Shown here: piece after piece, positions 41,698 through 53,980 of the stretch
How the letters are laid out: each line of letters opens with the position of its first letter
Numbering within the stretch: position 1 is the stretch's first letter
Assembly (NCBI GenBank): GCA_963740835.1
Contig: CAVUFH010000007.1
Location: forward strand, 124,001-188,000
Direction of reading: 5' to 3'
DNA length: 64,000 bases
Origin: CAVUFH01 sp963740835
GTDB taxonomy: Bacteria; Actinomycetota; Acidimicrobiia; IMCC26256; PALSA-610
Notes under the pieces: model-generated
What the model saw: only the letters and a program-made list of their open reading frames with translations
The model's database searches: none
What the model was told of the DNA's origin: nothing
Translations under genes and position numbers: made by a program

Positions 41698-42705
41698 ATG
41701 CGCTATCGCCGGTTCGGAAACAGCGATCTCATCGTCTCGGAAGTCGGTCTCGGCACGTGGACACTCGTGTCCGACTGGTGGGGTCGGAGCGAGGATCCGC
41801 AGGTCATCGTCCGCGCCGCGCTCGATGCCGGGATCAACTTCATCGACACCGCGCCGGTGTACGGCGAAGACGGCGCGGGCGAGACGTTCCTGCGCGACCT
41901 CCTCGCCGGCCGGGACGACATCGTGCTCACCACCAAAGTCGGCTACGACATCACCGCGGCGCGCAAGTTTCCGGGCCAATCAGAACGTCCGCACGACTGG
42001 GAACCCGCGTCGGTGCGGCAGCAGTGCGAGGATTCGTTGCGCCGGCTCGGGGTCGACCACATCGACCTCTACCAACTCCACAACACGCGGATCGAACCGA
42101 TCCTCGCCGACGACCTGTGGGCGACGCTCGTCGATCTGCGCACCGAGGGCAAGGTGCGCGAGCTCGGTGTCGCGCTCGGGCCCGCGATCGGGTGGGTCGA
42201 GGAAGGCACCCGCGCGATCGACGATCGCCCGATCGTGTCGCTGCAGACCGTCTTCAACGTGCTGGAGCAGGAGCCCGGGCTGACGTTTGCGGCGCGTCCG
42301 CGCGTGCAGAACGAGGAAGTCAGCCTGATCTCGCGTGTACCGCACGCGTCAGACACACTCTCGGGCAAGGTGACGCCCGACACCGTCTTCGACCCGAAGG
42401 ACCACCGCGCGCACCGCAACCGCGACAACATGCTCGACAACTTCGAGAAGGCCGACACGCTCGGCTTCTTGTGGGCGCCGGAGACCGGCCGCACGATCGG
42501 CCAGGCCGCCATCGCGGCGATCCTCTCCAACCTCGCGTTCACCACCGTGCTCCCGACCGTGCTCACGGCCGACGAGGTACGCGAATACGCCAAGGCCTCC
42601 GACCTGCCGCTCACGGAAGCGGAGTACACGGACGTCGAGCGCTTGTGGTCGCGCAACTTCGACCACGAGGACCGCTACGTCATGCCGCTGAAGTCGAGCG
42701 TCTAG
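41698..42705 (+). CDS. Aldo/keto reductase
   Basis: The 335-residue TIM-barrel oxidoreductase has the catalytic region INFIDTAPVYGEDGAGETFL (Asp and Tyr), KVGYDI with the catalytic Lys, and HIDLYQLHNTRIEPI with the His. The C-terminal NADPH site is represented by TIGQAAIAAILSN. Physiological substrate is unknown. It sits between an alcohol dehydrogenase and a TetR regulator, suggesting aldehyde or ketone handling. Confidence 0.92.
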   Translation: MRYRRFGNSDLIVSEVGLGTWTLVSDWWGRSEDPQVIVRAALDAGINFIDTAPVYGEDGAGETFLRDLLAGRDDIVLTTKVGYDITAARKFPGQSERPHDWEPASVRQQCEDSLRRLGVDHIDLYQLHNTRIEPILADDLWATLVDLRTEGKVRELGVALGPAIGWVEEGTRAIDDRPIVSLQTVFNVLEQEPGLTFAARPRVQNEEVSLISRVPHASDTLSGKVTPDTVFDPKDHRAHRNRDNMLDNFEKADTLGFLWAPETGRTIGQAAIAAILSNLAFTTVLPTVLTADEVREYAKASDLPLTEAEYTDVERLWSRNFDHEDRYVMPLKSSV

Positions 42706-42722
42706 GGCCTAGCCTCCGCCCG

Positions 42723-43328
42723 ATGCGACTCCCTGCCGACCAGCGCCGCCAACAACTGCTCGACGTCGCGCGCGAGGTCTTCGCGGACCGGGGCTACCAC
42801 GTCACCGCGATGGACGACATCGCGGAAGCCGCCGGCGTCACCAAGCCCGTGCTGTACCAGCACTTCCCGAGCAAGCGCAGCCTGTACATCGAGTTGCTCA
42901 CCGACACCGGCGACCAACTGCTGCGGGCGCTGACGGCCGCGACGCACGGCATGAAGAGCGGCCGCGAGCGGGTCGAGAGCGGCTTCCTCGCCTACTTCCG
43001 CTTCGTCGCCGACAGCCGCGCCGGGTTCCGGCTGCTGTTCAGCGCGTCGATCCGCACCGACCCGGAGTTCGCCCGGGTCGTCGACACGGTCGTGCAGTCG
43101 GCAGCGGACGTCATCTCGGACCTCATCGAGATCCCGGCGTCTCCCGAACACCGGCGGGTGCTCGCGAACGCACTCGTGGGGATGGCGGAGTCGGTCGGCC
43201 GGCACACCTCAGACGACCCTGACCCGGCACTCGACGCCGACGCCGAGCACCTGGCGCGTTGGATCTCGGAGCTGGCGTGGTTCGGGCTGCGCGGCGTGCG
43301 CGCCGAAGAACCGTCACAGCTTTCGTAG
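42723..43328 (+). CDS. TetR-family transcriptional regulator
   Basis: The 201-residue protein has the standard N-terminal HTH: RRQQLLDVAREVFADRGYHV, then MDDIAEAAGVTKPVLYQHFPSKRSLY (residues about 8-55). The C-terminal ligand domain has no cysteines or obvious pocket motif. It may control the aldo/keto reductase and dehydrogenase upstream. Its 3' end overlaps the convergent pantothenate kinase by 15 bp. Confidence 0.92.
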   Translation: MRLPADQRRQQLLDVAREVFADRGYHVTAMDDIAEAAGVTKPVLYQHFPSKRSLYIELLTDTGDQLLRALTAATHGMKSGRERVESGFLAYFRFVADSRAGFRLLFSASIRTDPEFARVVDTVVQSAADVISDLIEIPASPEHRRVLANALVGMAESVGRHTSDDPDPALDADAEHLARWISELAWFGLRGVRAEEPSQLS

Positions 43329-44267
43329 CCGGACCCGCCGGACGCGGTGGTCCGGACCTTTCTCGAGCACCAGGTGCGCGCGGCCCTTCGTCGGCTCGAT
43401 GTTCTCGTGCAGGTTCACCGCGTTCACCTCACGCCAGATCGTGTCGCCGAACGTGCGCGTGTCGTCCTTGGTGTACTGCGTGAGGAAGTGGAAGAAGGAC
43501 TGCGGATCGCGGAGCGCGGTCTCGCGCAGGTGCACGAGCCGGTCGAGGTACCAGTTCTCGATGTCCTCCATCTCCGCGTCGACATAGATCGTGAAGTCGA
43601 AGAAGTCGGAGACGACAACCGTCGGTTCGGTACGACCCCGACGCGCCGGAGCCTGGAGGACGTTCAGCCCTTCGACGATCACGATGTCGGGGCTGCGGAG
43701 GACGATCTCGCCGTCGGGGACGATGTCGTAGGTGAGGTGTGAGTAGACGGGTGCCTTCACGACCGCCTCCCCCGCCTTCAACTCGGCGAGGAACTGCAAC
43801 AGCCGGCGCACGTCGTAGCTCTCGGGGAACCCCTTGCGGCTCATGAGGCCGCGGGCTTCGAGCTCGGCGTTCGGATACAGGAAGCCGTCGGTGGTGACGA
43901 GATCGACGCGCGGATGATCGGGCCAGCGCATCAACAGCGCTTGCAGAATGCGGGCGATGGTGCTCTTGCCGACCGCGACGCTGCCCGCGAGACCGATGAC
44001 GTACGGCATGTGCGCGTGCAGCTGACCGAGGAACGTCTCGGTCACGGAGTGGAGGTCACGGGTGGCCGAGAACCGGAGGTTCAGCAACCGTGACAGCGGG
44101 AGGTAGACCTCTTCGACCTCCTCGAGCGCGACGGGTTCGTTCCGGCCGCGCAGGAGGAGGAGGTCCTCTTCGTCGAGCGTGAGCGGCGTCGCCGCGCGCA
44201 GTCGACTCCACTGTTTGCGAGTGAAGTCGACGTACGCGGAGACGTCCGCTTCTTCGTCGGTGTCCAT
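43314..44267 (-). CDS. coaA: Pantothenate kinase, type I
   Basis: The 317-residue enzyme phosphorylates pantothenate in the first step of coenzyme A synthesis. It has the P-loop GLAGSVAVGKSTIAR, the VTTDGFLYPNAEL block with the catalytic Asp, GFPESYDVRRLLQF and VIVEGLNVLQ, all characteristic of CoaA. The length matches the family. It stands alone on the reverse strand, converging with the TetR gene. Confidence 0.96.
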   Translation of the reverse strand: MDTDEEADVSAYVDFTRKQWSRLRAATPLTLDEEDLLLLRGRNEPVALEEVEEVYLPLSRLLNLRFSATRDLHSVTETFLGQLHAHMPYVIGLAGSVAVGKSTIARILQALLMRWPDHPRVDLVTTDGFLYPNAELEARGLMSRKGFPESYDVRRLLQFLAELKAGEAVVKAPVYSHLTYDIVPDGEIVLRSPDIVIVEGLNVLQAPARRGRTEPTVVVSDFFDFTIYVDAEMEDIENWYLDRLVHLRETALRDPQSFFHFLTQYTKDDTRTFGDTIWREVNAVNLHENIEPTKGRAHLVLEKGPDHRVRRVRLRKL

Positions 44268-44326
44268 AGGGAGGTCCGAACGGTACTGCCCGGACCCAAT
44301 GCCCGGAACTGGCGGTGGCGACTCGT

Positions 44327-44983
44327 TCAGGACGCTTCGGTAAGGCCGATGGGGCAGCTGACGCCGGTGCCACCGAGGCCGCAGTACCCCATCGGGTTCT
44401 TGGCGAGGTACTGCTGGTGGTAGCCCTCGGCGTAGTAGAAGGTCGGCGCGTCGAGGATCTCGGTGGTGATGTCACCGTGGCCCTCGGCCGTCAGCCGCTC
44501 CTGGTACACGTCGAGCGACTGCTTCGCCGCCGCACGCTGCGCGTCGTCGAAGACGTAGATGCCGGACCGGTACTGCGTGCCGACATCGTTGCCCTGCCGC
44601 ATGCCCTGGGTCGGGTTGTGGCTCTCCCAGAACACCTTCAACAACGTCTCGTAGCTCACCTTCGCGGGATCGAACACGACGAGCACGACCTCGTTGTGGC
44701 CAGTGCGCCCGCTGCACACCTCTTCGTAGGTGGGATTGGGCGTGAAGCCCCCGGCGTAGCCGACGGCTGTCGTGTACACGCCCGGCGTCTCCCAGAACTT
44801 CCGCTCCGCGCCCCAGAAGCAGCCGAGGCCGAAGATCGCCTGCTGATAGCCCTCGGGGAAGGGCGGCTCGAGCGGGGCATCGAGCACGTCGTGCCGGGTC
44901 GGAACCGCGAACCCACGCGCCGGGCGACCGGCGAGCGCGTCCTCGGGGGTCGGCATCTGGCTCTTGTCACGGCGGAGAAACAT
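44327..44983 (-). CDS. msrA: Peptide methionine (S)-S-oxide reductase MsrA
   Basis: A 218-residue MsrA that repairs oxidised methionine. The catalytic Cys55 is in IFGLGCFWGAER, followed by VGYAGGFTPNPTYEEVCSG and HNEVVLVVFDP; resolving cysteines are in MGYCGLGGTGVSC at the C-terminus. ATG 44983 has AAGAGG upstream and matches the family start. An in-frame extension to 45028 lacks support. Confidence 0.96.
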   Translation of the reverse strand: MFLRRDKSQMPTPEDALAGRPARGFAVPTRHDVLDAPLEPPFPEGYQQAIFGLGCFWGAERKFWETPGVYTTAVGYAGGFTPNPTYEEVCSGRTGHNEVVLVVFDPAKVSYETLLKVFWESHNPTQGMRQGNDVGTQYRSGIYVFDDAQRAAAKQSLDVYQERLTAEGHGDITTEILDAPTFYYAEGYHQQYLAKNPMGYCGLGGTGVSCPIGLTEAS

Positions 44984-45080
44984 CTGAACCTCTTCGGTAG
45001 GGATTGCGGGTTGCACCACACAGAACACCGCCCGGGGCGCGTTGGTTCCCAGTCATCTTCCCAGGTCAGAGGCGGTGAGG

Positions 45081-45290
45081 TCACGGCTCGGGATCGACCG
45101 TGTCCTCGCTCGTGCGGTGCTCCTCCGCGATCGGGTCCAGGGTGCGCACCTCCGACTCCTCGAGGATGGCCCCGGCCTGCGCGATCGGGTTGTCGCTTCC
45201 CGCGGCCCGCTCCTCGGGAAGGAGGTCCTCGGCTCGCGCTTCGACGTCTTCCTCGGGGGGCGGGTCGGGAGTGTCGGGTGACGCCGTCAT
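45081..45290 (-). CDS. Small acidic conserved protein
   Basis: A 69-residue, strongly acidic, Pro-rich protein without cysteines or membrane segments (DNPIAQAGAILEESEVRTLD; TSEDTVDPEP at the end). Similar short actinobacterial proteins with an AILEESExRTLDP core exist, so it is probably real, but its function is unknown. It follows a 22-bp tandem duplication and the DUF305 gene. Confidence 0.6.
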   Translation of the reverse strand: MTASPDTPDPPPEEDVEARAEDLLPEERAAGSDNPIAQAGAILEESEVRTLDPIAEEHRTSEDTVDPEP

Positions 45291-45300
45291 GGCGACGTTC

Positions 45301-45343
45301 TACCCCGTGCTGGGCTGATGGCTACCCCGTGCTGGGCTGATGG
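45301..45343. repeat. Tandem duplication (22-bp period) at the end of the DUF305 gene
   Basis: TACCCCGTGCTGGGCTGATGG occurs at 45301-45321 and again at 45323-45343 with a single C between. The duplication spans the TAG stop of the DUF305 gene, leaving a second copy of the last codons and stop downstream of it. Confidence 0.95.
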
Positions 45344-46000
45344 ATCGGGAGTCCGAGGTCCTGGCGCGCGTGGTTGAGCTCGTCGATCTCCATCTGCTGC
45401 GTCTTCACCATCGCCTCGGCGATGCTGCGCGTGTCGGAGAGTCGCGCAGTCTGCGCGGCGTGCTCGGCCATGTGGACGCCCCCCGCGTGGTGGTTGATCA
45501 TCAGGGCGGTGAAGAGGTCGTCGAGCTGCAGGCCACGCGCCGCGGCCAGTTCCTGCATCTCGGCGGGCGTCGCCATACCGGGCATCGCGTCCTGCGGCGC
45601 CGGTTCCCCCATCCACTGCATCGCCTCGTTCGGCGTGCCGGTCTCGCCCCACTTCGCCAGCGAGTCCTGCATGACTCGGATGTCACCGATCTGCGAGGTT
45701 TCGATCTCTTGCGCACGCGAGCGGAGCGAGTCGTTGTCGCCGTAGCGCATGTAGATCCTCGCCATGTCGACGGCTTGTTGGTGGTGGCTGCTCATGTCGT
45801 CGTAGAAGCCGATGTCGACCGCGCTGGGTTTCGCATCGCGGTTCGCCCACCACGTGCCGACGGCGTAGCCGCCGAACAGCAGCGCCGCGGCGACGAAGAT
45901 CGCGGGGAGGAACGGGACACCCGGACGCCGGACGCGATGAAGTTCCGTCGTCGGTGGCCGATCCGCCCTCGAGCGTCGAGTCCACCTGGGTATCCGTCAC
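45322..46000 (-). CDS. DUF305 membrane-anchored protein (one frameshift)
   Basis: GTG 46000 opens MTDTQVDSTLEGG; after a frame change near 45950-45975 the protein continues as PPTTELHRVRRPGVPFLPA, a membrane segment (IFVAAALLFGGYAVGTWW) and the DUF305 domain with YDDMSSHHQQAVDMARIY, NEAMQWMGE and LMINHHAGGVHMAEHAA. The paired HH motifs are the conserved, ferritin-like metal site of DUF305 proteins, which are often exported and linked to copper or redox stress. One base insertion explains the break. The 3' end carries a tandem duplication. Confidence 0.82.
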
Positions 46001-46065
46001 GACATCAGGGTAGTGAACGCCCCATTGCCCAAGGGCGCGAGCCCACGACCACGAGGAACCCGTCT

Positions 46066-46548
46066 GTGGATGCCATCACCCTCCTGAAGAACGACCACAA
46101 GACCGTGAAGAAACTGTTCCGCGAGTTCCAGCAGGCGCACAAGAAGGAAACGCCGGGGCGGGACGAGATCGTCGCCCAGATCATCGAGGAGCTCTCGGTG
46201 CACGCCGCGATCGAGGAGGCCATCTTCTATCCGGCGGTGCGAGCCGAGGTGCCCGACCTCGAGGACGACATCCTCGAGAGCATCGAGGAGCACCACGGTG
46301 TGAAGTGGACCTGCCTCGAGCTCACGAAGATGCACGCAGCCGACGAACGCTACGACGCCAAGGTCATCGTGCTGTCCGAGCACGTCAATCACCACGTCGA
46401 GGAAGAAGAGTCGGATTGGTTCCCGAAGGTGCGGGATGCGATGGGTCGCAAGCGCCTCGCCGAACTTGGTGACGAGTTGGCGAAGGCGAAGAAGACCGCG
46501 CCGCGTGAGCCGCAGCCGGAGCGCGTGGCCGAGGGCGCATCGCGCTGA
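46066..46548 (+). CDS. Hemerythrin-domain protein
   Basis: A 160-residue four-helix protein with diiron ligands in LLKNDHKTVKKLF, LSVHAAIEEAIFYP, EEHHGVKWTCLEL and HVNHHVEEEESDWFP, the H...HxxxE...H...HxxxD pattern of hemerythrins. Such proteins sense or store oxygen or nitric oxide, or protect iron-sulfur proteins. GTG 46066 has GAGGAA upstream and immediately precedes the first helix. The C-terminal 25 residues are a charged tail. It is divergent from DUF305. Confidence 0.92.
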   Translation: MDAITLLKNDHKTVKKLFREFQQAHKKETPGRDEIVAQIIEELSVHAAIEEAIFYPAVRAEVPDLEDDILESIEEHHGVKWTCLELTKMHAADERYDAKVIVLSEHVNHHVEEEESDWFPKVRDAMGRKRLAELGDELAKAKKTAPREPQPERVAEGASR

Positions 46549-46554
46549 GCCGCG

Positions 46555-47169
46555 TCAGCGCGGACGCACCACCCAGTCCTCGGCCTGCGTGGTGAACCCG
46601 TCGACGAGCTTCGTGGCCGGCACTCGCGTCAGCGCGCCGGCCACGATCTCGCGCAGCGCCGGAACCGGATCGGGGTCGCCGAACAGTCGCGGGTCGTCGA
46701 ACGACACTTCGGCGTGACCGGTGGGGTCGACGACCCAGTAGGACGCCTCCAGCGCGATGCCGTTCGGGTCGGTGAAGTAGATCGAGCGGATGAAACCGTG
46801 GTCGACCACGTCGGTGACTTCGCAGTTCGCGTTCTTCAACCGTTCGCGCAGATCGATCAACGCTTCCTCGTCGACGAGGTCGAATGACAGGTGGTCGAAC
46901 TGCGCAGCTTCGGGCACCGGGATTCCGGCAGGCTTGGCGTAGCTCGCCGGCGCGATGTCGCGGTACTCGAAGAACGCGAGCGTCGAGTTGGTGCCGAACT
47001 CGAAGAAGTAGTGGCGGAACGACTGCGTGCCGACCGTCGCGACGAGTCGTGCGCCGAGGACACCCGCATAGAAGCGGACCGTCTCGTCCATGTCCGAGGT
47101 CACGAGGGCGAGGTGGTTGACGCCCCGCCAACGCGGCGCCGATGCGCTCGGGAACTGGTTCGCAGCCAT
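46555..47169 (-). CDS. VOC-family protein (glyoxalase/dioxygenase fold)
   Basis: The 204-residue protein has RGVNHLALVTSDMDETVRFY, FDHLSFDLVDEEAL and DPNGIALEASYW, giving the His, His and Glu metal ligands of VOC enzymes. It is longer than simple glyoxalases and resembles ring-cleavage dioxygenase-like members. ATG 47169 has GGAGG five bases upstream. It converges with the hemerythrin gene (6 bp apart) and its substrate is unknown. Confidence 0.85.
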   Translation of the reverse strand: MAANQFPSASAPRWRGVNHLALVTSDMDETVRFYAGVLGARLVATVGTQSFRHYFFEFGTNSTLAFFEYRDIAPASYAKPAGIPVPEAAQFDHLSFDLVDEEALIDLRERLKNANCEVTDVVDHGFIRSIYFTDPNGIALEASYWVVDPTGHAEVSFDDPRLFGDPDPVPALREIVAGALTRVPATKLVDGFTTQAEDWVVRPR

Positions 47170-47255
47170 GATCGCCTCCGTACCGAGATAGCGTTCCCCG
47201 CACTTTAGGGCCGGATTCGCGGCCGACGACCCTGACGCGTGGAGGTGCGACCGGC

Positions 47256-48341
47256 ATGGTGATGGCCGACCGGCCCGAAGTGAAGACCGCACCGGTGCCG
47301 ATCGCTGCGATCGACCTGCTCGGTCTGGGCGAGTCGATGGGCAGTGCGTTCCTGCGCGTGCCGTTCCGGCAACCGTGGCGCGGTGCGGGTGGGCTCGCGC
47401 GGAACCTCACGATCAGCGTGACCCGCGAGCTGACGCGCTCGTTCATGGGTTACGCGATGTCGTTGCCGATCGACGAGTTCCGTTCGCTCGAGAAGGTGCT
47501 CGACAAGATCTCGGAAACGGTCCTACCGCCGTGGGTGGCGGCCGAGCACGTCACCGTGCGGCGCGACACGATCGCGGGCGTGCCCGGGCTGTGGTTCCGC
47601 CCGCAGCACGTCGACGCGGCCACGAAGATGCTGTACCTCCACGGCGGCGGTTACATCGGCACGTCGCCGAACATGTACACGCTCTTCGCGGCACGACTCT
47701 CGCGCGCGACCCGCTGCGAGATCTTCGTCGCCGACTACCGTCTCGCGCCCGAGTTCCCGTACCCCGCCGCGCTGCACGACGCGCTCGGCGTCCTTGCCGC
47801 GCTGCAGGACACGACGGATCCGGCAACCCGTGCCCGCGCCGAGATCTTCGTCGCCGGCGACTCCGGCGGGGGCGGGCTGGCCGGCAGCGTGCTGTACGAA
47901 TGCGGCAGCCGCGGGCTACCGGCGCCGGCCGGCGTGCTGCTCTTCTCGCCCGAGATCAGCCTGGAACTCGACGAGCCGTCGGTCACCGACAACGCGCCGT
48001 ACGACGTGCTGCCGTGGAACATCCCGACGAACTCCTACTTGCACGGCATCGATCCGCGCGATGTGGCGGTGTCCGGCGCGGACGTGCACAAGTGGCCGCC
48101 GACGTTCATCGCGTACGGCGGCGACGAGATCTTCCGCGACCCGATCCGCCATCTGGTCGAACGCCTGCGCATCGCCGGTGTCGACACGCACGCGCACGAG
48201 CAGCCGGGGATGTTCCACGTCTACCCCGTGCTCGCGCCGTGGGCCGCGTCGAGCCGGGAGACGTACGCGCACGCGGGCCGGTTCGTCGCCCAGGTCAGCG
48301 CTGCGGCCGGCGCGACTCCGGGTGAGGCAACCGCGTCATAG
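47256..48341 (+). CDS. Alpha/beta hydrolase, HSL-type esterase
   Basis: A 361-residue esterase of the hormone-sensitive lipase family: oxyanion motif LYLHGGGYIGTSPN, nucleophile FVAGDSGGGGLAGS (Ser), acid FIAYGGDEIFRD and C-terminal GMFHVYP (His). About 85 residues precede the catalytic fold. GGAGG stands about ten bases before the ATG; a second ATG two codons later is equally possible. No neighbour explains its substrate. Confidence 0.92.
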   Translation: MVMADRPEVKTAPVPIAAIDLLGLGESMGSAFLRVPFRQPWRGAGGLARNLTISVTRELTRSFMGYAMSLPIDEFRSLEKVLDKISETVLPPWVAAEHVTVRRDTIAGVPGLWFRPQHVDAATKMLYLHGGGYIGTSPNMYTLFAARLSRATRCEIFVADYRLAPEFPYPAALHDALGVLAALQDTTDPATRARAEIFVAGDSGGGGLAGSVLYECGSRGLPAPAGVLLFSPEISLELDEPSVTDNAPYDVLPWNIPTNSYLHGIDPRDVAVSGADVHKWPPTFIAYGGDEIFRDPIRHLVERLRIAGVDTHAHEQPGMFHVYPVLAPWAASSRETYAHAGRFVAQVSAAAGATPGEATAS

Positions 48342-48540
48342 CCTGGTCGACGCCAGGAAGTCGTCACGACGACGCAACGTCGACGTCCTCATCCGTTCAA
48401 CTGCCTTACCGAAGATATGTAGAGGCCGAAAGTATGTGGAGGACGTCGGCCGGTCGTTCGCGTCCGCACGAGCAGGCCGAGGTTCGCCCCGGCAGTGAGG
48501 CGGGTACACGCAGAAGCCCGCGATCCGCCAGGAGAAGGTG
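48342..48540. other. 199-bp intergenic region upstream of glgE
   Basis: No gene was seen. A short hairpin CCTGG-TCGACG-CCAGG (48343-48358) right after the esterase stop may end that transcript. The ribosome site AGGAGAAG (48530-48537) serves glgE. The promoter of the large glycogen/trehalose operon should lie here; no strong -35/-10 pair was recognised. Confidence 0.5.
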
Positions 48541-50533
48541 TTGGAGCGCGTCATCCGGGGACCCGAACAGCTCGCCACGATCGCCATCGAGGCCGTCCGC
48601 CCGGACGTCGACTGCGGCCGCTTCGCCGTCAAGCGCGTCGTCGGCGACGACGTGGTGGTCACGGCTGACGTCTTCACCCACGGCCACACCGAGCTCGCGG
48701 TCCAGCTCGGGTACCGGCACCAGACGGGACGCACCTGGAAGTCGGTACCGATGCAGGCGCTCGTCAACGACCGGTGGACCGCGTCGTTTCCGGCCGAACG
48801 CCTGGGCGAGTACCGCTTCCGGATCCTCGCGTGGCCGGACGAGCTCGCGACCTGGCGCCGGGACTTCGCCAAGAAGCTCGCCGCCGGCATCGACACCGAC
48901 CTCGACCGCGAAGAAGGCGCGCAGCTCGCCGAGCGGCAGACCAAGCGGGCGACGGCGCGCGACCGCGCCGCGCTCGAGACCTGGATCGAACGCCTGCGTG
49001 GCGGCCTCGACCGCAAGGCCGCCGAGGGCCTCGACCGCCTGGTGACAACCGCGCGGCGATCGGCGGATCCCGCGCTCGCGACCGTGTTCGCCGAAACGTC
49101 ACCGGTGTGGGTCGATCGGCCGCTCGCGCGGACCTCCTCGTGGTACGAGCTGTTCCCCCGCTCCGCGTCGCCCGAGCCGGACCGGTCCGGGACGCTCGCC
49201 GATGTGATCGAGCGGCTGCCGTACGTCGCTGCGATGGGCTTCGACGTGCTGTACCTCCCGCCGATCCATCCGATCGGCACGACCCACCGCAAGGGTCCGA
49301 ACAACGTCACGACCGCGCGCGTCACCGACCCCGGCAGCCCGTGGGCGATCGGCGCGGCGACGGGGGGCCACACGGCCGTGCACCCGGATCTCGGAGCGGT
49401 CGCGGACGTCGAACGGCTCGTGACCGCGGCCCGCCGCGCACGACATCGATGTCGCGCTCGACCTCGCGTTCCAGACCTCGCCCGACCACCCGTGGGTCAC
49501 CGAGCACCCGCAGTGGTTCCGCCACCGCGCCGACGGCACGATCGCCTACGCCGAGAACCCGCCGAAGCGCTACGAAGACATCTACCCGATCGACTTCACG
49601 ACCGAGGACGCGGCCGCCCTCTGGACCGCGCTGCTCGATGTCGTCCGGTTCTGGATCGGGTGCGGTGTGCGCGTCTTCCGCGTCGACAATCCGCACACGA
49701 AGCCGTTCGAATTCTGGGAGTGGCTGATCGCATCGGTCCGCGCCACGGATCCGGACGTGATCTTCCTCGCGGAGGCCTTCACCCGACCGCGCGTCATGGA
49801 GCGGCTGGCGAAGATCGGGTTCACGCAGTCCTATACGTACTTCACGTGGCGCAACAAGAAGTGGGAGATCGAGGAGTACTTCCGCGAGCTGAGCGATCCT
49901 GCACACCTCGACTACTTCCGCCCGAACGTGTGGCCCAACACGCCCGACATCCTCCACGACACGTTGCAGCACGGAACCCGTGCGACGTTCATCGTGCGCT
50001 TCCTCCTCGCCGCGGGCCTCAGCGCGAGCTACGGCATCTACGGCCCCGTGTTCGAGCTTCAGGAACGCACCCCGCGCGAACCGGGGAGCGAGGAGTACCT
50101 CGACTCCGAGAAGTACGAGGTGCGGCATTGGGATCTCGAACGGCCCGACAGCCTGCGCCATCTGATCGGATTGGTGAACGCGCTACGGCGCGCGCACCCG
50201 GCGCTGCAGCGCGATGACACATTGTGCTTCCACGGCATCGACAACGATCGCATCATCTGCTGGAGCAAGCGCGCGCCGCGCCCCGATGGTCCCGACGGTG
50301 CCGAAGGTCACGAAGACATCGTGCTGTTCGTGGTCAACCTCGATCCGGTGCACACACAGTCGGGGTGGACCGCGCTCGATCTGCCCGCGCTCGGCTTCGA
50401 TCCGGACGCGCACATCGTCGTCCGACGACCTGCTGACCGAGAGTCGCTACGACTGGGAAGGGCCGCACAACTTCGTCGCGCTCGACCCTGCGACCGTGCC
50501 CGCGCACGTGTTCTCGGTCACCGGAGCGCGGGC

Positions 50534-50537
<4 letters not shown>
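48541..50537 (+). CDS. glgE: Maltose-1-phosphate maltosyltransferase GlgE (two frameshifts)
   Basis: A GH13 enzyme of about 665 residues that transfers maltose from maltose 1-phosphate to alpha-1,4-glucans. Seen in order: the N-terminal domain (FTHGHTELAVQLGYRH), the start of the barrel (TSSWYELFPRSASPEPDRSG; VLYLPPIHPIGTTHRKGPNN), the catalytic GVRVFRVDNPHTKPFEFW and IFLAEAFTRPRVM, and the C-terminal sheet domain. Frames change near 49431-49440 (RRARHR should read ARAHDIDVALDL) and at 50422-50423 (an extra C; then DLLTESRYDWEG resumes). TTG 48541 fits the ribosome site best; GTG 48538 is possible. It ends overlapping treS-pep2 by ATGA. Confidence 0.88.
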
Positions 50538-53976
<3,439 letters not shown>

Positions 53977-53980
<4 letters not shown>

